Source of the DNA: Polaromonas sp.
GTDB taxonomy: Bacteria > Pseudomonadota > Gammaproteobacteria > Burkholderiales > Burkholderiaceae_C
Length of the DNA: 14,499 nt
Direction: 5' to 3'
Assembly: GCA_028292345.1 (NCBI GenBank)
Contig: JAQGMN010000232.1
Coordinates: 1-14,499 of the forward strand
Shown here: positions 6,087-13,108 of the stretch, piece after piece
How the letters are laid out: each line of letters starts with the position of its first letter
How positions within the stretch are numbered: the first letter of the stretch is position 1
Notes under the pieces: generated by a model
What the model was told of the DNA's origin: nothing
Databases searched by the model: none
Seen by the model: only the letters and a program-made list of their open reading frames with translations
Made by a program: the position numbers and the translations under genes

Positions 6087-6206
6087 TACATCCGCTGGTA
6101 TAACGAAAAGCGGATCAAAATATCCCTCGGCTCATTCAGTCCTCTCAAATAACGGGATAGCCTTGGAATTACGGCATAAACCAGTCCAAGATTTCCGCCG
6201 CACCCC
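6087..6206 (+). pseudogene. Decayed C-terminal end of an IS3-family transposase (OrfB)
   Basis: Reading from 6087, the plus strand gives YIRWYNEKRIKISLGSFSPLK, then a stop at 6150, then RDSLGITA and a second stop at 6177. IS3-family (IS150-like) OrfB proteins end with a D-Y-I-x-W-Y-N-x-K-R-I-K-x-S-L-G-x-x-S-P-x-E-Y-R-x-S-L-G pattern. This is therefore the last part of such a gene, with the E-Y codons turned into a stop. The DNA after the second stop, up to about 6206, may be the right end of the element. Nothing upstream of 6087 resembles the rest of the transposase, so most of the element is deleted. It is too short and interrupted to be called from ORF length alone. Confidence 0.75.
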
Positions 6207-6242
6207 TTCTGATGTTTTGCCAATCTTGAAAGAACTCTGTAT

Positions 6243-7253
6243 ATGAAAGCCGTCGGCTACCGCCAGCCTTTGCCCATCGACCATCCCGATGCACTTGAAG
6301 ATCTGGAGCTGCCCGCGCCAGTGCCAGGCGCGCGTGACCTCCTGGTACGTGTCCGGGCGATCTCGGTCAATCCGGTCGACGCCAAGGTGCGCAAGAGCGC
6401 CACCCCCTCCCCTGGCCAGGCTCGGGTGCTGGGCTGGGACGCAGTTGGCACGGTCGAGGCGGTGGGCGCCGAGGTCATCGGCTTCAGGCCCGGCGAGCGG
6501 GTCTGGTATGCCGGCTCCATCATCCGCCCGGGCGCCAACAGTGAGTTGCATGCGGTGGACGAGCGCATTGTTTCGCATGCGCCAGCTTCGCTCAGCAACG
6601 CGCAGGCCGCTGCCTTGCCGCTGACCTCGATCACCGCCTACGAGCTGCTGTTTGACCGGCTCGGCGTACCCGCGGGCGGCGGCGCGGGGCAGACGCTGCT
6701 GGTGGTCGGCGGCGCCGGCGGCGTGGGTTCCATCCTGATTCAGCTGGCGCGCCAACTCACACAACTGCGCGTGGTGGCCACAGCCTCGCGGCCCGAGACA
6801 CGCCAGTGGTGCCTGGATCTTGGGGCGCACGGCGTGATCGACCACACCCAGCCGCTGGCCGCCGAGCTGCAGGCCGGCGGCTTCGGTCAGGTGGACTGGG
6901 TGGCCGCGCTCACGCAGACGCAGCACCACTATGCGCAGATCATTGAGAGCCTCAAGCCGCAAGGCGCGCTGGCAGTGATCGACGACGCGCCTTTTCTGGA
7001 CGCCATGCCGCTCAAGCAAAAGTCGCTGGCCCTGCACTGGGAGCTGATGTTCACGCGCTCGATGTTCGAGACGCCCGACATGGCCGCGCAAGGCCGGCTG
7101 CTGGCCGAAGTGGCCGGGCTGGTCGATGCCGGGCGGCTGCGTACCACGCTCAATGCCAACTTCGGCCGCATCGACGCGGCCAACCTGCGCCGGGCGCATG
7201 CGCTGATCGAAAGCGGCAAGGCGCAAGGAAAAGTGGTGCTTGAAGGCTTCTAA
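6243..7253 (+). CDS. Zinc-binding alcohol dehydrogenase-family NADPH:quinone oxidoreductase
   Basis: A 336-residue cytoplasmic medium-chain dehydrogenase/reductase. The N-terminal GroES-like domain (about 1-125) includes ISVNPVDAKVR and WDAVGTVEAVG. The nucleotide-binding Rossmann fold has VVGGAGGVGS (154-163), followed by the GAHGVIDHTQPL region. The C-terminus GKAQGKVVLEGF is typical of the family. The cysteine-rich structural zinc loop of true alcohol dehydrogenases is absent, which fits quinone/enone reductases. It probably reduces an alpha,beta-unsaturated carbonyl or quinone with NADPH; the substrate is unknown. A weak GAAAG lies about 10 bases upstream of ATG 6243. It faces the dctP gene convergently and has no operon partner. 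Confidence 0.9.
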   Translation: MKAVGYRQPLPIDHPDALEDLELPAPVPGARDLLVRVRAISVNPVDAKVRKSATPSPGQARVLGWDAVGTVEAVGAEVIGFRPGERVWYAGSIIRPGANSELHAVDERIVSHAPASLSNAQAAALPLTSITAYELLFDRLGVPAGGGAGQTLLVVGGAGGVGSILIQLARQLTQLRVVATASRPETRQWCLDLGAHGVIDHTQPLAAELQAGGFGQVDWVAALTQTQHHYAQIIESLKPQGALAVIDDAPFLDAMPLKQKSLALHWELMFTRSMFETPDMAAQGRLLAEVAGLVDAGRLRTTLNANFGRIDAANLRRAHALIESGKAQGKVVLEGF

Positions 7254-7396
7254 AACAGCGCGTCGCAGTTCAAAACTCGAACGACCATTAGGGCCAATGC
7301 CAGGGCGAAGAGCAAGTCAAGCAGCCGACAATAGCCGCCCAGTACATTTTGAAGAACGTCCATTGTTCGAAACGGGCATGTCTCTACCAGCAGTGA

Positions 7397-8413
7397 TTAG
7401 CGGCTGGCGCGAACCTTTGCGATCTCGGCGTTGATCTCCTCGGCCAAGGCTTGGCCACCTTGACTCACATACTTGTCACTGACTGGCTTGACCTTATTGC
7501 GCATGCGCTCGATCTCGGCCGGGGCAACCACATTGATGAGCATGCCTTTGCCCTTGAGATTTTCGGCAGCCTTCGCATTGGCATCCCGAGACGCTTTGCG
7601 CTCATAAGCACCCGCCTCGTTGGCGGCGTCCTGCACAATCTTGCGCTCGCCAGCCGTGAGCTTGTCCCATTTTTGTTTGCTGAAAATCACGACAAGCGGG
7701 TTGTAGGCGTGCGCGGTCGCCGAAGCGTATTTTTGCACCTCGTTGAACTTCAATGCCTCGACCGCAGCGTAAGGGTTCTCTTGCCCGTCGACCGCCTTGG
7801 ACTCTAGCGCGCCGTACAGCTCGGGAATTGGCATCGGCACCGCGTTGGCGCCCAAAGCGCCAAAGGTGTCGATGAAGATCGAGCTTTGCGGCACCCGGAT
7901 TTTCAGACCCGAGAAATCTTCAAGCTTTGCGATCGGACGACGGCTGTTGGTGACGATGCGAAAGCCGTGATCCCAATAGCCCAGGCCGATAAGGCCTTTT
8001 TCGGGAAGTAGCTCCAGCAAACGCTTGCCAACAGCGCCGTCCAGGACGGCATCGGCCTCGGCGTAGCTGTTAAAGAGAAATGGCAGATCAAGCAGCACAT
8101 ACTCCTTGCTAATACCAGTCAGCAGGCTGGGGATGACCACCGTCATGTCGATGGTGCCGCCGCGCAGCGCGGAGATCACTGCAACATCGCCGCCCAGGCC
8201 AGCGTTGCCGTAAGTCTTGGCTTCCATGCGACCGCCACTTTTTTGCGCGACCAATTCGGCAAACTTCGTGATGCCCAGTCCATGCGGATGGTCAGATGCC
8301 TGCACATAGGCCACGCGCAGTGAGGTTTTCTCCTGCGCGGATGCGGGCAAGGCCACCATTGCAGCGGCGGTCAAGAAAGCGGCGGTGAATGTGTAGAGTA
8401 GTCTCGATTTCAT
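7397..8413 (-). CDS. TRAP transporter periplasmic solute-binding protein (DctP family)
   Basis: A 338-residue DctP-type protein with a signal peptide (MKSRLLYTFTAAF, core, cleavage near ASAQ, residue 27). It shows the core TRAP motifs: HPHGLGITKFAELV, GGTIDMTVV, HGFRIVTNSRRPI, GLKIRVPQS with the expected carboxylate-binding R173, and the QENP turn (211-214). It captures an organic acid in the periplasm for a sodium-coupled TRAP permease. The start is ATG 8413 with AGGAG nine bases upstream; the longer frame to 8728 runs into the upstream gene and is rejected. It follows the enolase-superfamily gene by 62 nt, so it is probably co-transcribed. No DctQ or DctM membrane subunits are present nearby. 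The ligand may be the substrate of that enzyme. Confidence 0.95.
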   Translation of the reverse strand: MKSRLLYTFTAAFLTAAAMVALPASAQEKTSLRVAYVQASDHPHGLGITKFAELVAQKSGGRMEAKTYGNAGLGGDVAVISALRGGTIDMTVVIPSLLTGISKEYVLLDLPFLFNSYAEADAVLDGAVGKRLLELLPEKGLIGLGYWDHGFRIVTNSRRPIAKLEDFSGLKIRVPQSSIFIDTFGALGANAVPMPIPELYGALESKAVDGQENPYAAVEALKFNEVQKYASATAHAYNPLVVIFSKQKWDKLTAGERKIVQDAANEAGAYERKASRDANAKAAENLKGKGMLINVVAPAEIERMRNKVKPVSDKYVSQGGQALAEEINAEIAKVRASR

Positions 8414-8475
8414 GATGCGTGTCTCCTGTGAAGTCATTGTTGTAAAAGCAAAACTAAAGTGAATTCTGATGGGCA

Positions 8476-9681
8476 CTACGTCGAAAGCGACCAGTGGTTC
8501 GTCAAGAAGGCGTCGAAATGGCGCGGATCTATTTCGATGCCCAGTCCCGGCGCGTTGGGGATCGCCATCGTGCCATCGGCGCGGACCGCCACCGCACCGA
8601 ACATGTCGCGTAGCGGGTTGTACGAAGGGTCGAATTCGAACATCGGATACCGCAAGTCCCGGCCAGACCCCTCTGGCAGCCCGGCGATGAACTGCAGCGA
8701 AGCATAAAAATTGATGGCAGTACCCCAAACGTGTGGTACCACTGGAACACCGTACGCTTCAGCCAGCGCCGCTATCTTCTGGCCTTCGGTGAAGCCGCCG
8801 CACAGTGCAAGATCGGGCTGCACCACGTCGAGCGCACCCTGGCTCAGGAAGTCGCGAAACGGCGTCAGGCCGATCAGCGCCTCCCCACCGGCCAGTGCCA
8901 TTGGCAGCGCTTTGGCCAAGTGCACATAGCCAGGCAAATTGTCGTGGCGGATCGGCTCTTCCAGCCAGACCAAGTCCGATTCGGCAAAGGCCTGGCCGAA
9001 CGACAGGGACGAGCGCACCGAGGCTGCCTCGTTCAAATCGACCATCAGCGGGAAGTTGTCACCGACACGCTTGCGCAAACGCGCCAGTAGCGCCGCTTCA
9101 GCGCGCTCGTTCAGACCGAGCCGCAACTTCAGGGCCTTGAAGCCCGCATCCAGATAGTTGCCAATGTCTGAATCAAAGTCGCGATAGGGGTCACTGCCCG
9201 GTTTCAAGAATGGGCCACTTGCATATGCAGGCACCTCGCGCCGTAGCGCACCGCCCAGCAACTGCGCGATTGACGCGCCTGCCCGCTGCCCGGCCAAGTC
9301 CCAAGCCGCGATGTCGACGGCGCTCATGGCCATGTGGGTCACGCCGCGCCGGTCGTACGTCAGCGTTCGGCACATTGCATCCCACAACACACGAGGCGTG
9401 GCATCCGCCTGCGCCAGCACCATTTGGCCCAGACCGCCTCGGATCACAGCGGCTGCTGCACCAGGCATCGACCAGGTCTCGCCCCAGCCGACCTGTCCGT
9501 CGGCATCCGTCAATCGAACCAGCAAAGCCGTGCGCCGATCGAAAAAGCGCATCGCATTGCCAACCATCTCTGGCAGGTCGCAGGAAAGTTCGAAGCCGTC
9601 GATGCGCACGACACGAGCGCTGCCGGCATGCCGCGTGGAAGGATCTATGTTGGCCATTTCGGCCGCTTGGAAAGTAGTCAT
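8476..9681 (-). CDS. Enolase-superfamily enzyme, mandelate racemase/muconate lactonizing-like (probable acid-sugar dehydratase or racemase)
   Basis: A 401-residue protein of the mandelate racemase subgroup. Metal ligands D215 (MVDLN), E241 (LEEP) and E267 (GGEAL) match mandelate racemase spacing, as do the His-Asp dyad D290 (QPD) and H317 (VPHVWG) and the electrophile-binding E337. The second catalytic site usually reads KxK; here it is K185-L-R187, so the second lysine is arginine. That implies one-base chemistry through H317, as in acid-sugar dehydratases, rather than two-base racemisation. The N-terminal capping domain is about 25-150. The start is ATG 9681, or possibly 9657; neither has a clear ribosome site. 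It lies upstream of a TRAP binding protein and is divergent from a LysR gene. The substrate is unknown. Confidence 0.92.
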   Translation of the reverse strand: MTTFQAAEMANIDPSTRHAGSARVVRIDGFELSCDLPEMVGNAMRFFDRRTALLVRLTDADGQVGWGETWSMPGAAAAVIRGGLGQMVLAQADATPRVLWDAMCRTLTYDRRGVTHMAMSAVDIAAWDLAGQRAGASIAQLLGGALRREVPAYASGPFLKPGSDPYRDFDSDIGNYLDAGFKALKLRLGLNERAEAALLARLRKRVGDNFPLMVDLNEAASVRSSLSFGQAFAESDLVWLEEPIRHDNLPGYVHLAKALPMALAGGEALIGLTPFRDFLSQGALDVVQPDLALCGGFTEGQKIAALAEAYGVPVVPHVWGTAINFYASLQFIAGLPEGSGRDLRYPMFEFDPSYNPLRDMFGAVAVRADGTMAIPNAPGLGIEIDPRHFDAFLTNHWSLST

Positions 9682-9737
9682 GTTCGGCCGATTTTGGTGT
9701 CACGCTGCGGGGTTGTCCAATACCATTTTTGCGCTTA

Positions 9738-9758
9738 CCCATAGAATGACTGCATGGG
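9738..9758. promoter_or_regulatory. Possible LysR-type box overlapping the lysR start codon
   Basis: CCCAT (9738-9742), 11 bases, ATGGG (9754-9758) is a dyad that places T9742 and A9754 in the T-N11-A register. The right arm includes the start codon of the LysR gene. Binding here could repress its own synthesis. The rest of the 72-bp divergent gap shows no stronger dyad. This is a weak assignment. Confidence 0.25.
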
Positions 9759-10644
9759 CCTGACACTGCGTCACATAGAAGTTATCCGCGCCGTCCTTAA
9801 GGAAGGTTCGGTCACTGGCGCCGCCAAAATGCTGCTGGTGTCGCAGCCTGCCCTCAGCCGCACGCTCAAAAACGCCGAGAGCCGAATGGGCGTGCAGATG
9901 TTTGAGCGGCGTGGTGGTCGAATGTGGCCGACGCCCGAGGCCCTGTCGCTTCAGCGTGACATCGAGCGCGTTTACCGCGAGGTCGAGTCCGTCGAGCGGA
10001 CTTCCAGCGACTTGCGTAACCTGCGAAGCGGGCGCTTGGAAATCGCATGCAATCCGTCCGTCGCCTCTACCTTGGTCGCCGCCGCTTTGGGCGAACTCGC
10101 TGCTTCATCGCCAGATGTGCGCGTTTCAATTCAAACGGCACTCAATTACGAGGTGGTCGAGCTTGTTCGCACGCGCAGTGCCGATGTCGGCTTTGCCTGG
10201 GATGTGCCGCGCCAGTTGGACGTGGTGGCTACGGAGATCGGGCAATCCCGTTTGGTTTGCCTGCTGCCCGAGGCGCATCCGCTGGCGGCACGGCGCGCCA
10301 TCTCAGCCAAGGACCTGCACGGTGTGCCGCTCATTTCCTTTAACTCAACGCTGCCCATTGGTTTCGCGACCGAGAGCGCTTTTGCCGAGGTTGGGGCGAC
10401 GCGCCGCATCGGTATTGACATTGGTCAGAGCTTTGTTGCCGCAGTGCTGACGCGCGCTGGTGCTGGCATTGCCATCGTGGATCAGTTGTCAGTGCGTGAG
10501 CCGCCGGCAGGGCTGGTTACTCGCCCATTCCTTCCGCTGCGTGTGGTGAAGCTTTTTGCCGTTATGCGATCAGAGCGCCTGTCGCTTGTCGCAAGCAAAT
10601 TCGCAGACCGCATTGCAGAGCTGGCCAAGGAAATGGTCAATTAA
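9754..10644 (+). CDS. LysR-family transcriptional regulator, divergent from the enolase-superfamily/dctP pair
   Basis: A 296-residue LysR regulator of normal length. The helix-turn-helix covers about residues 4-62 (LRHIEVIRAVLKEGSVTGAAKML, then SQPALSRTLKNAESRMGVQMFERRGGR). The effector domain follows from about 92 (SGRLEIACNPSVAS; RAGAGIAIVDQLSV). It begins only 72 bp from the oppositely oriented enolase-superfamily gene, so it is the likely regulator of that gene and dctP, with the acid substrate or product as effector. No clear ribosome site precedes ATG 9754. It ends convergently with thpR. Confidence 0.95.
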   Translation: MGLTLRHIEVIRAVLKEGSVTGAAKMLLVSQPALSRTLKNAESRMGVQMFERRGGRMWPTPEALSLQRDIERVYREVESVERTSSDLRNLRSGRLEIACNPSVASTLVAAALGELAASSPDVRVSIQTALNYEVVELVRTRSADVGFAWDVPRQLDVVATEIGQSRLVCLLPEAHPLAARRAISAKDLHGVPLISFNSTLPIGFATESAFAEVGATRRIGIDIGQSFVAAVLTRAGAGIAIVDQLSVREPPAGLVTRPFLPLRVVKLFAVMRSERLSLVASKFADRIAELAKEMVN

Positions 10645-10725
10645 TCTAATTGTCCTGGGGATGACCCTGACCCACAAAACATAGCCATTTAGAAGAAGAA
10701 ATTCAAACGCGATTGTGAAACCGAT

Positions 10726-11310
10726 TCAGTGATACGCCCGTATCATTTCATAGCCGGCTCCGCCGGGCAGTGAACGCACCAATAAGTAGCGGTTCACGGT
10801 CCAGTTCACCGCTTTGGGAGCAACGGGAATCACCGCCCCGGCTGCCCTGCGCGCCAGCGTGACATGCGGCCGAAAAGGCCGCAGCTCAAGGGGCAGGCCT
10901 AGGCGCCCGAGCGCCGCGCTCAGCTCCGCATGCAGCACCAGCAGTGCAGCAGGCACAGCGCGCGGAACCATCACCGCAATACCGCCAGGCCAAAGCTGAG
11001 CCTCGCAAAGTTCAATACTGAACGGCTCGATTGGGACGGCGAGACGCTTTGTGATGAAGGGTACCGCGCTAGTGGGAACGCTGCCGATAAAGTGAACGGT
11101 GACGTGGAGCCGCTCGGGCGGTACCAATGCCGACCCGTGCGGCCAAGACCAGGCGGCACTGGCAGTAACAAGCCCTGCCTTCGTTTCGTCTGGCGGCCAC
11201 AGCGCCAGGAACAACCGGTCGTTCACGGCTTTAGTTTGCCCTGCTTGGCGGCCGGGGCCGGGCTCAGGGCAATGCACTTCCTTGAAGTCAGGATGCGTGT
11301 CAGCATTCAT
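10726..11310 (-). CDS. thpR: RNA 2',3'-cyclic phosphodiesterase (2'-5' RNA ligase family)
   Basis: A 2H-phosphoesterase with both catalytic HxT tetrads: RLHVTVHFIG (H69-V-T71 from this start) and FRPHVTLAR (H149-V-T151). The family start NDRLFLALWPPDE and the middle section (ELCEAQLWPGGIAVMVP) match ThpR/LigT. The enzyme opens 2',3'-cyclic phosphate ends of RNA and can reversibly join tRNA halves in vitro. I chose ATG 11310, giving 194 residues. ATG 11319 and 11388 are alternatives, and none has a clear ribosome site; the family is usually 175-190 residues, so the first 30 residues may be untranslated. It is convergent with the LysR gene and has no operon partner. Confidence 0.9.
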   Translation of the reverse strand: MNADTHPDFKEVHCPEPGPGRQAGQTKAVNDRLFLALWPPDETKAGLVTASAAWSWPHGSALVPPERLHVTVHFIGSVPTSAVPFITKRLAVPIEPFSIELCEAQLWPGGIAVMVPRAVPAALLVLHAELSAALGRLGLPLELRPFRPHVTLARRAAGAVIPVAPKAVNWTVNRYLLVRSLPGGAGYEMIRAYH

Positions 11311-11524
11311 GGCTGACATGATAAAGCGGTTGCCCACTGACCGGCCTGCTTGCGCTGTCAAAGCAGCCACAGGCCAGGAACGTCCCATGGTCTCATAGTG
11401 GGTCTGACGCTAAAACAACAATTATTTTTGCAGCTGCTACAGATCAAGTCTTTGATAGGCCCAAGCATGCTCACACGCTTAGGGGGTGTGGATGATGTGT
11501 AAACCTGTACCGCAAGCAGTTTTC

Positions 11525-11577
11525 TTAACCTACCGCCCTGAGATAACTCGCAAAGACTAATACCATGTCTTGTTTTG
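11525..11577 (+). repeat. Diverged 53-bp repeat, copy 2
   Basis: Same orientation and register as 5230-5282, about 39 of 53 bases identical without gaps. The shared core is TTAAC, two bases, ACCGCCCT, one base, AGATAA, three bases, GCAAAG. Flanks outside this stretch do not match. No third copy is visible in the window on either strand. Confidence 0.5.
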
Positions 11578-11872
11578 TTACCCCTACCTGACACTCCAGC
11601 CCCTGTCCTACTCGTGGAAGATGATTAAGAAAAGAGAATTTTTCAGATACGGGTTGGGCTGTGTTGATTCGTTTGAGCGCAATGTAGTCGGGCCTTGCTT
11701 GCATCGACATCACACACCTCATGACATCGATTTTATCAGTGTCAGGTGGTTACTCTGTAAAAAAAGCTAAGCCGCCCGACAGTAGTGACATTCAGTACCC
11801 CCATCGCGAAATCACCACCATTATTAATCTGCGTACCGACCTAAACCGGACTACGACTTTGTTTGGAAAATC

Positions 11873-11892
11873 AGGGGTTTTGTTCTCCCCCT
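11873..11892 (-). terminator. Possible weak terminator downstream of epsA
   Basis: On the minus strand, AGGGG and CCCCT form a 5-bp stem around a 10-base loop, followed by GATTTTCC. It lies about 75 nt after the epsA stop. The T-run is short, so it would be a poor intrinsic terminator. Confidence 0.3.
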
Positions 11893-11965
11893 AACCAATG
11901 CCGAGGTTGGGCACTTGCTCTTTTCGATCCACGTTGATACCGTAGCGGACTTGAGATAATTGGTT

Positions 11966-12763
11966 TTAAGCGTGCAAAGCAACCTGACTAATTTTTGAAA
12001 CTGCCTGTGCTCTGTTGAAAACATTGAGCTTTTGAAAAATTCGCTGCATATGATTTTTCACCGTGAATGCGCTGATGTCCAAAATGCATCCAATTTCGGA
12101 GTTTGTCTTTCCCATCGCAACCCAGTCCATGACTTGGACTTCACGATGGCTCAGGCCAAAAGCCTCGTCAGAAGTTTGAGGTAACAGTTTCAAGCTTTGC
12201 TTTTGTTGTTGCTGTTGTTGTGGCAGCAGTGGAATCTTTCGCAAGGCGGCATCGATGCTGGGCAACAGCACCCTGATGGCAGTACCAGATGCTTCGGCAG
12301 GCAATTCATGAGGGCTGAGCATCACGTAAAGGCATTCGTTTTGGCTTCTCTCATCACGCAAGCCATGAATTAACACCGATCGCATGCCGCGCAATGCATG
12401 ACCTAAAGAATTAGGCAGGCTCGTGGTGCCAAGCAAATACTCAACAGAAGAAAAGCGCATCTGGCATGGGTTTCTTAGCGCACAAATCCAGCAGTCGTAA
12501 AACTTTTCAAACAAAAAGGGAAGTACGTCCGTTCCAGGTGCATAAGAACGCACACCGGGCAGTTTGGACACGATATCGTGTTGAACGCTGCCTTCTTGAA
12601 AGTTGCCCCACCCCGAGAGCAAAATGGCATGTGGCAAGCACTGTTGAACATCGCCCTGCAACCAGTAAAGCAAGTCAACATGGCGCTGAATAGCAGCGGC
12701 TCCTTCTATTAATTTTAGATATTGCCCAAAATCCTTTGTGACGGGCAGAGTAGATGAATGCAT
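11966..12763 (-). CDS. epsA: EpsA-type LuxR-family regulator (XrtB/PEP-CTERM-associated)
   Basis: A 265-residue protein. The C-terminal LuxR/GerE helix-turn-helix spans about 203-262 (LSHREVQVMDWVAMGKTNSEI, then TVKNHMQRIFQKLNVFNRAQAV). The N-terminal domain has segments I recognise from EpsA regulators: WLQGDVQQCLPHAILLSGWGNF and HDIVSKLPGVRS. EpsA proteins sit beside exopolysaccharide operons with exosortase XrtB and are thought to control them, perhaps with quorum or redox input. A glutamine run (six Gln, encoded by CAA/CAG at 12203-12220) forms the linker before the DNA-binding domain. AGGGA lies seven bases upstream of ATG 12763. No exopolysaccharide genes are visible. The LuxR-type call is certain; the EpsA subfamily is likely. 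Confidence 0.85.
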   Translation of the reverse strand: MHSSTLPVTKDFGQYLKLIEGAAAIQRHVDLLYWLQGDVQQCLPHAILLSGWGNFQEGSVQHDIVSKLPGVRSYAPGTDVLPFLFEKFYDCWICALRNPCQMRFSSVEYLLGTTSLPNSLGHALRGMRSVLIHGLRDERSQNECLYVMLSPHELPAEASGTAIRVLLPSIDAALRKIPLLPQQQQQQKQSLKLLPQTSDEAFGLSHREVQVMDWVAMGKTNSEIGCILDISAFTVKNHMQRIFQKLNVFNRAQAVSKISQVALHA

Positions 12764-13108
12764 TTTTATTCCCTGAATTAGCTTTTAGATGGCTATAGCC
12801 AGTAGCAACTTTTAGTATCAAATCAACAATCTATCTAACAATTGTTTCATGATCCGACTTGTTTAGGAAAATATCTCGTGTAGGCATAGGCCGCATATTG
12901 GTTTAGGCGAGGCAACTTTGCAATGTCGGAAATTTCCTTCACATTGAGCGCTCAATGTGCCTAGGCAGGTTCGGAAAACTTTGCGCAACCTTAAAGTCAC
13001 AGGTTAATGAGTTGACTTAAGCGTTATGCGCCCCCATGCTCCTAGGAGTTTGCGCGGCAGAAGCTTGAATTTCCGCATTTTCGAGCACGCGTCTTGCATG
13101 GACTGTGC
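12764..13108. other. Palindrome-rich region between epsA and the IS1182 transposase
   Basis: 345 bp without a gene. It contains TGGCTATAGCCA (12790-12801), the 20-bp palindrome at 12940-12959, several TAGGC motifs between 12880 and 12970, and a CTCCTAGGAG palindrome (13039-13048). The left end of the insertion sequence must lie within or near the right part of this region, but I could not define its terminal repeat. Confidence 0.5.
12940..12959. promoter_or_regulatory. Perfect 20-bp palindrome upstream of epsA
   Basis: CACATTGAGC followed directly by GCTCAATGTG is perfectly self-complementary over 20 bp with no spacer. Length and symmetry match the operators of dimeric LuxR-type regulators, and epsA starts 177 bp away. 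It could be an EpsA site for its own gene or for a rightward exopolysaccharide promoter now separated by the insertion sequence. A role is inferred; no binding motif for this family is known to me. Confidence 0.4.

Larger units (their letters stand above)
11311..11965. other. Non-coding region between thpR and epsA, content mostly unexplained
   Basis: About 650 bp, AT-richer than the genes on its left. It holds repeat copy 2 (11525-11577), a CACAC/GTGTG hairpin (11472-11490), and the weak epsA terminator candidate. A plus-strand frame ending at a TAA just before 11966 reads YRPKPDYDFVWKIRGF and onward for about 45 codons after a stop. It has no start and no family I recognise, so I do not call it a gene. 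Other short frames lack ribosome sites. Confidence 0.45.

Noticed and set aside
6010..6246. 78-codon plus-strand frame between vapC and the dehydrogenase gene
   Set aside because: It reads the IS3 remnant in the wrong frame and overlaps the next start; the product is unlike any family I know, with only a poor ribosome site.
6132..7226. 364-codon minus-strand open frame opposite the dehydrogenase gene
   Set aside because: The plus strand encodes a well-recognised dehydrogenase; the antisense product is Arg/Gln/His-rich shadow sequence.
10645..10725. Shared terminator between the convergent lysR and thpR genes
   Set aside because: Only a GGG/CCC mini-stem is present with no T-run; not enough to call.
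12900..12925. Sigma-54 (-24/-12) promoter upstream of epsA
   Set aside because: The GG and GC elements near GGCAACTTTGC do not have the required 10-base spacing.
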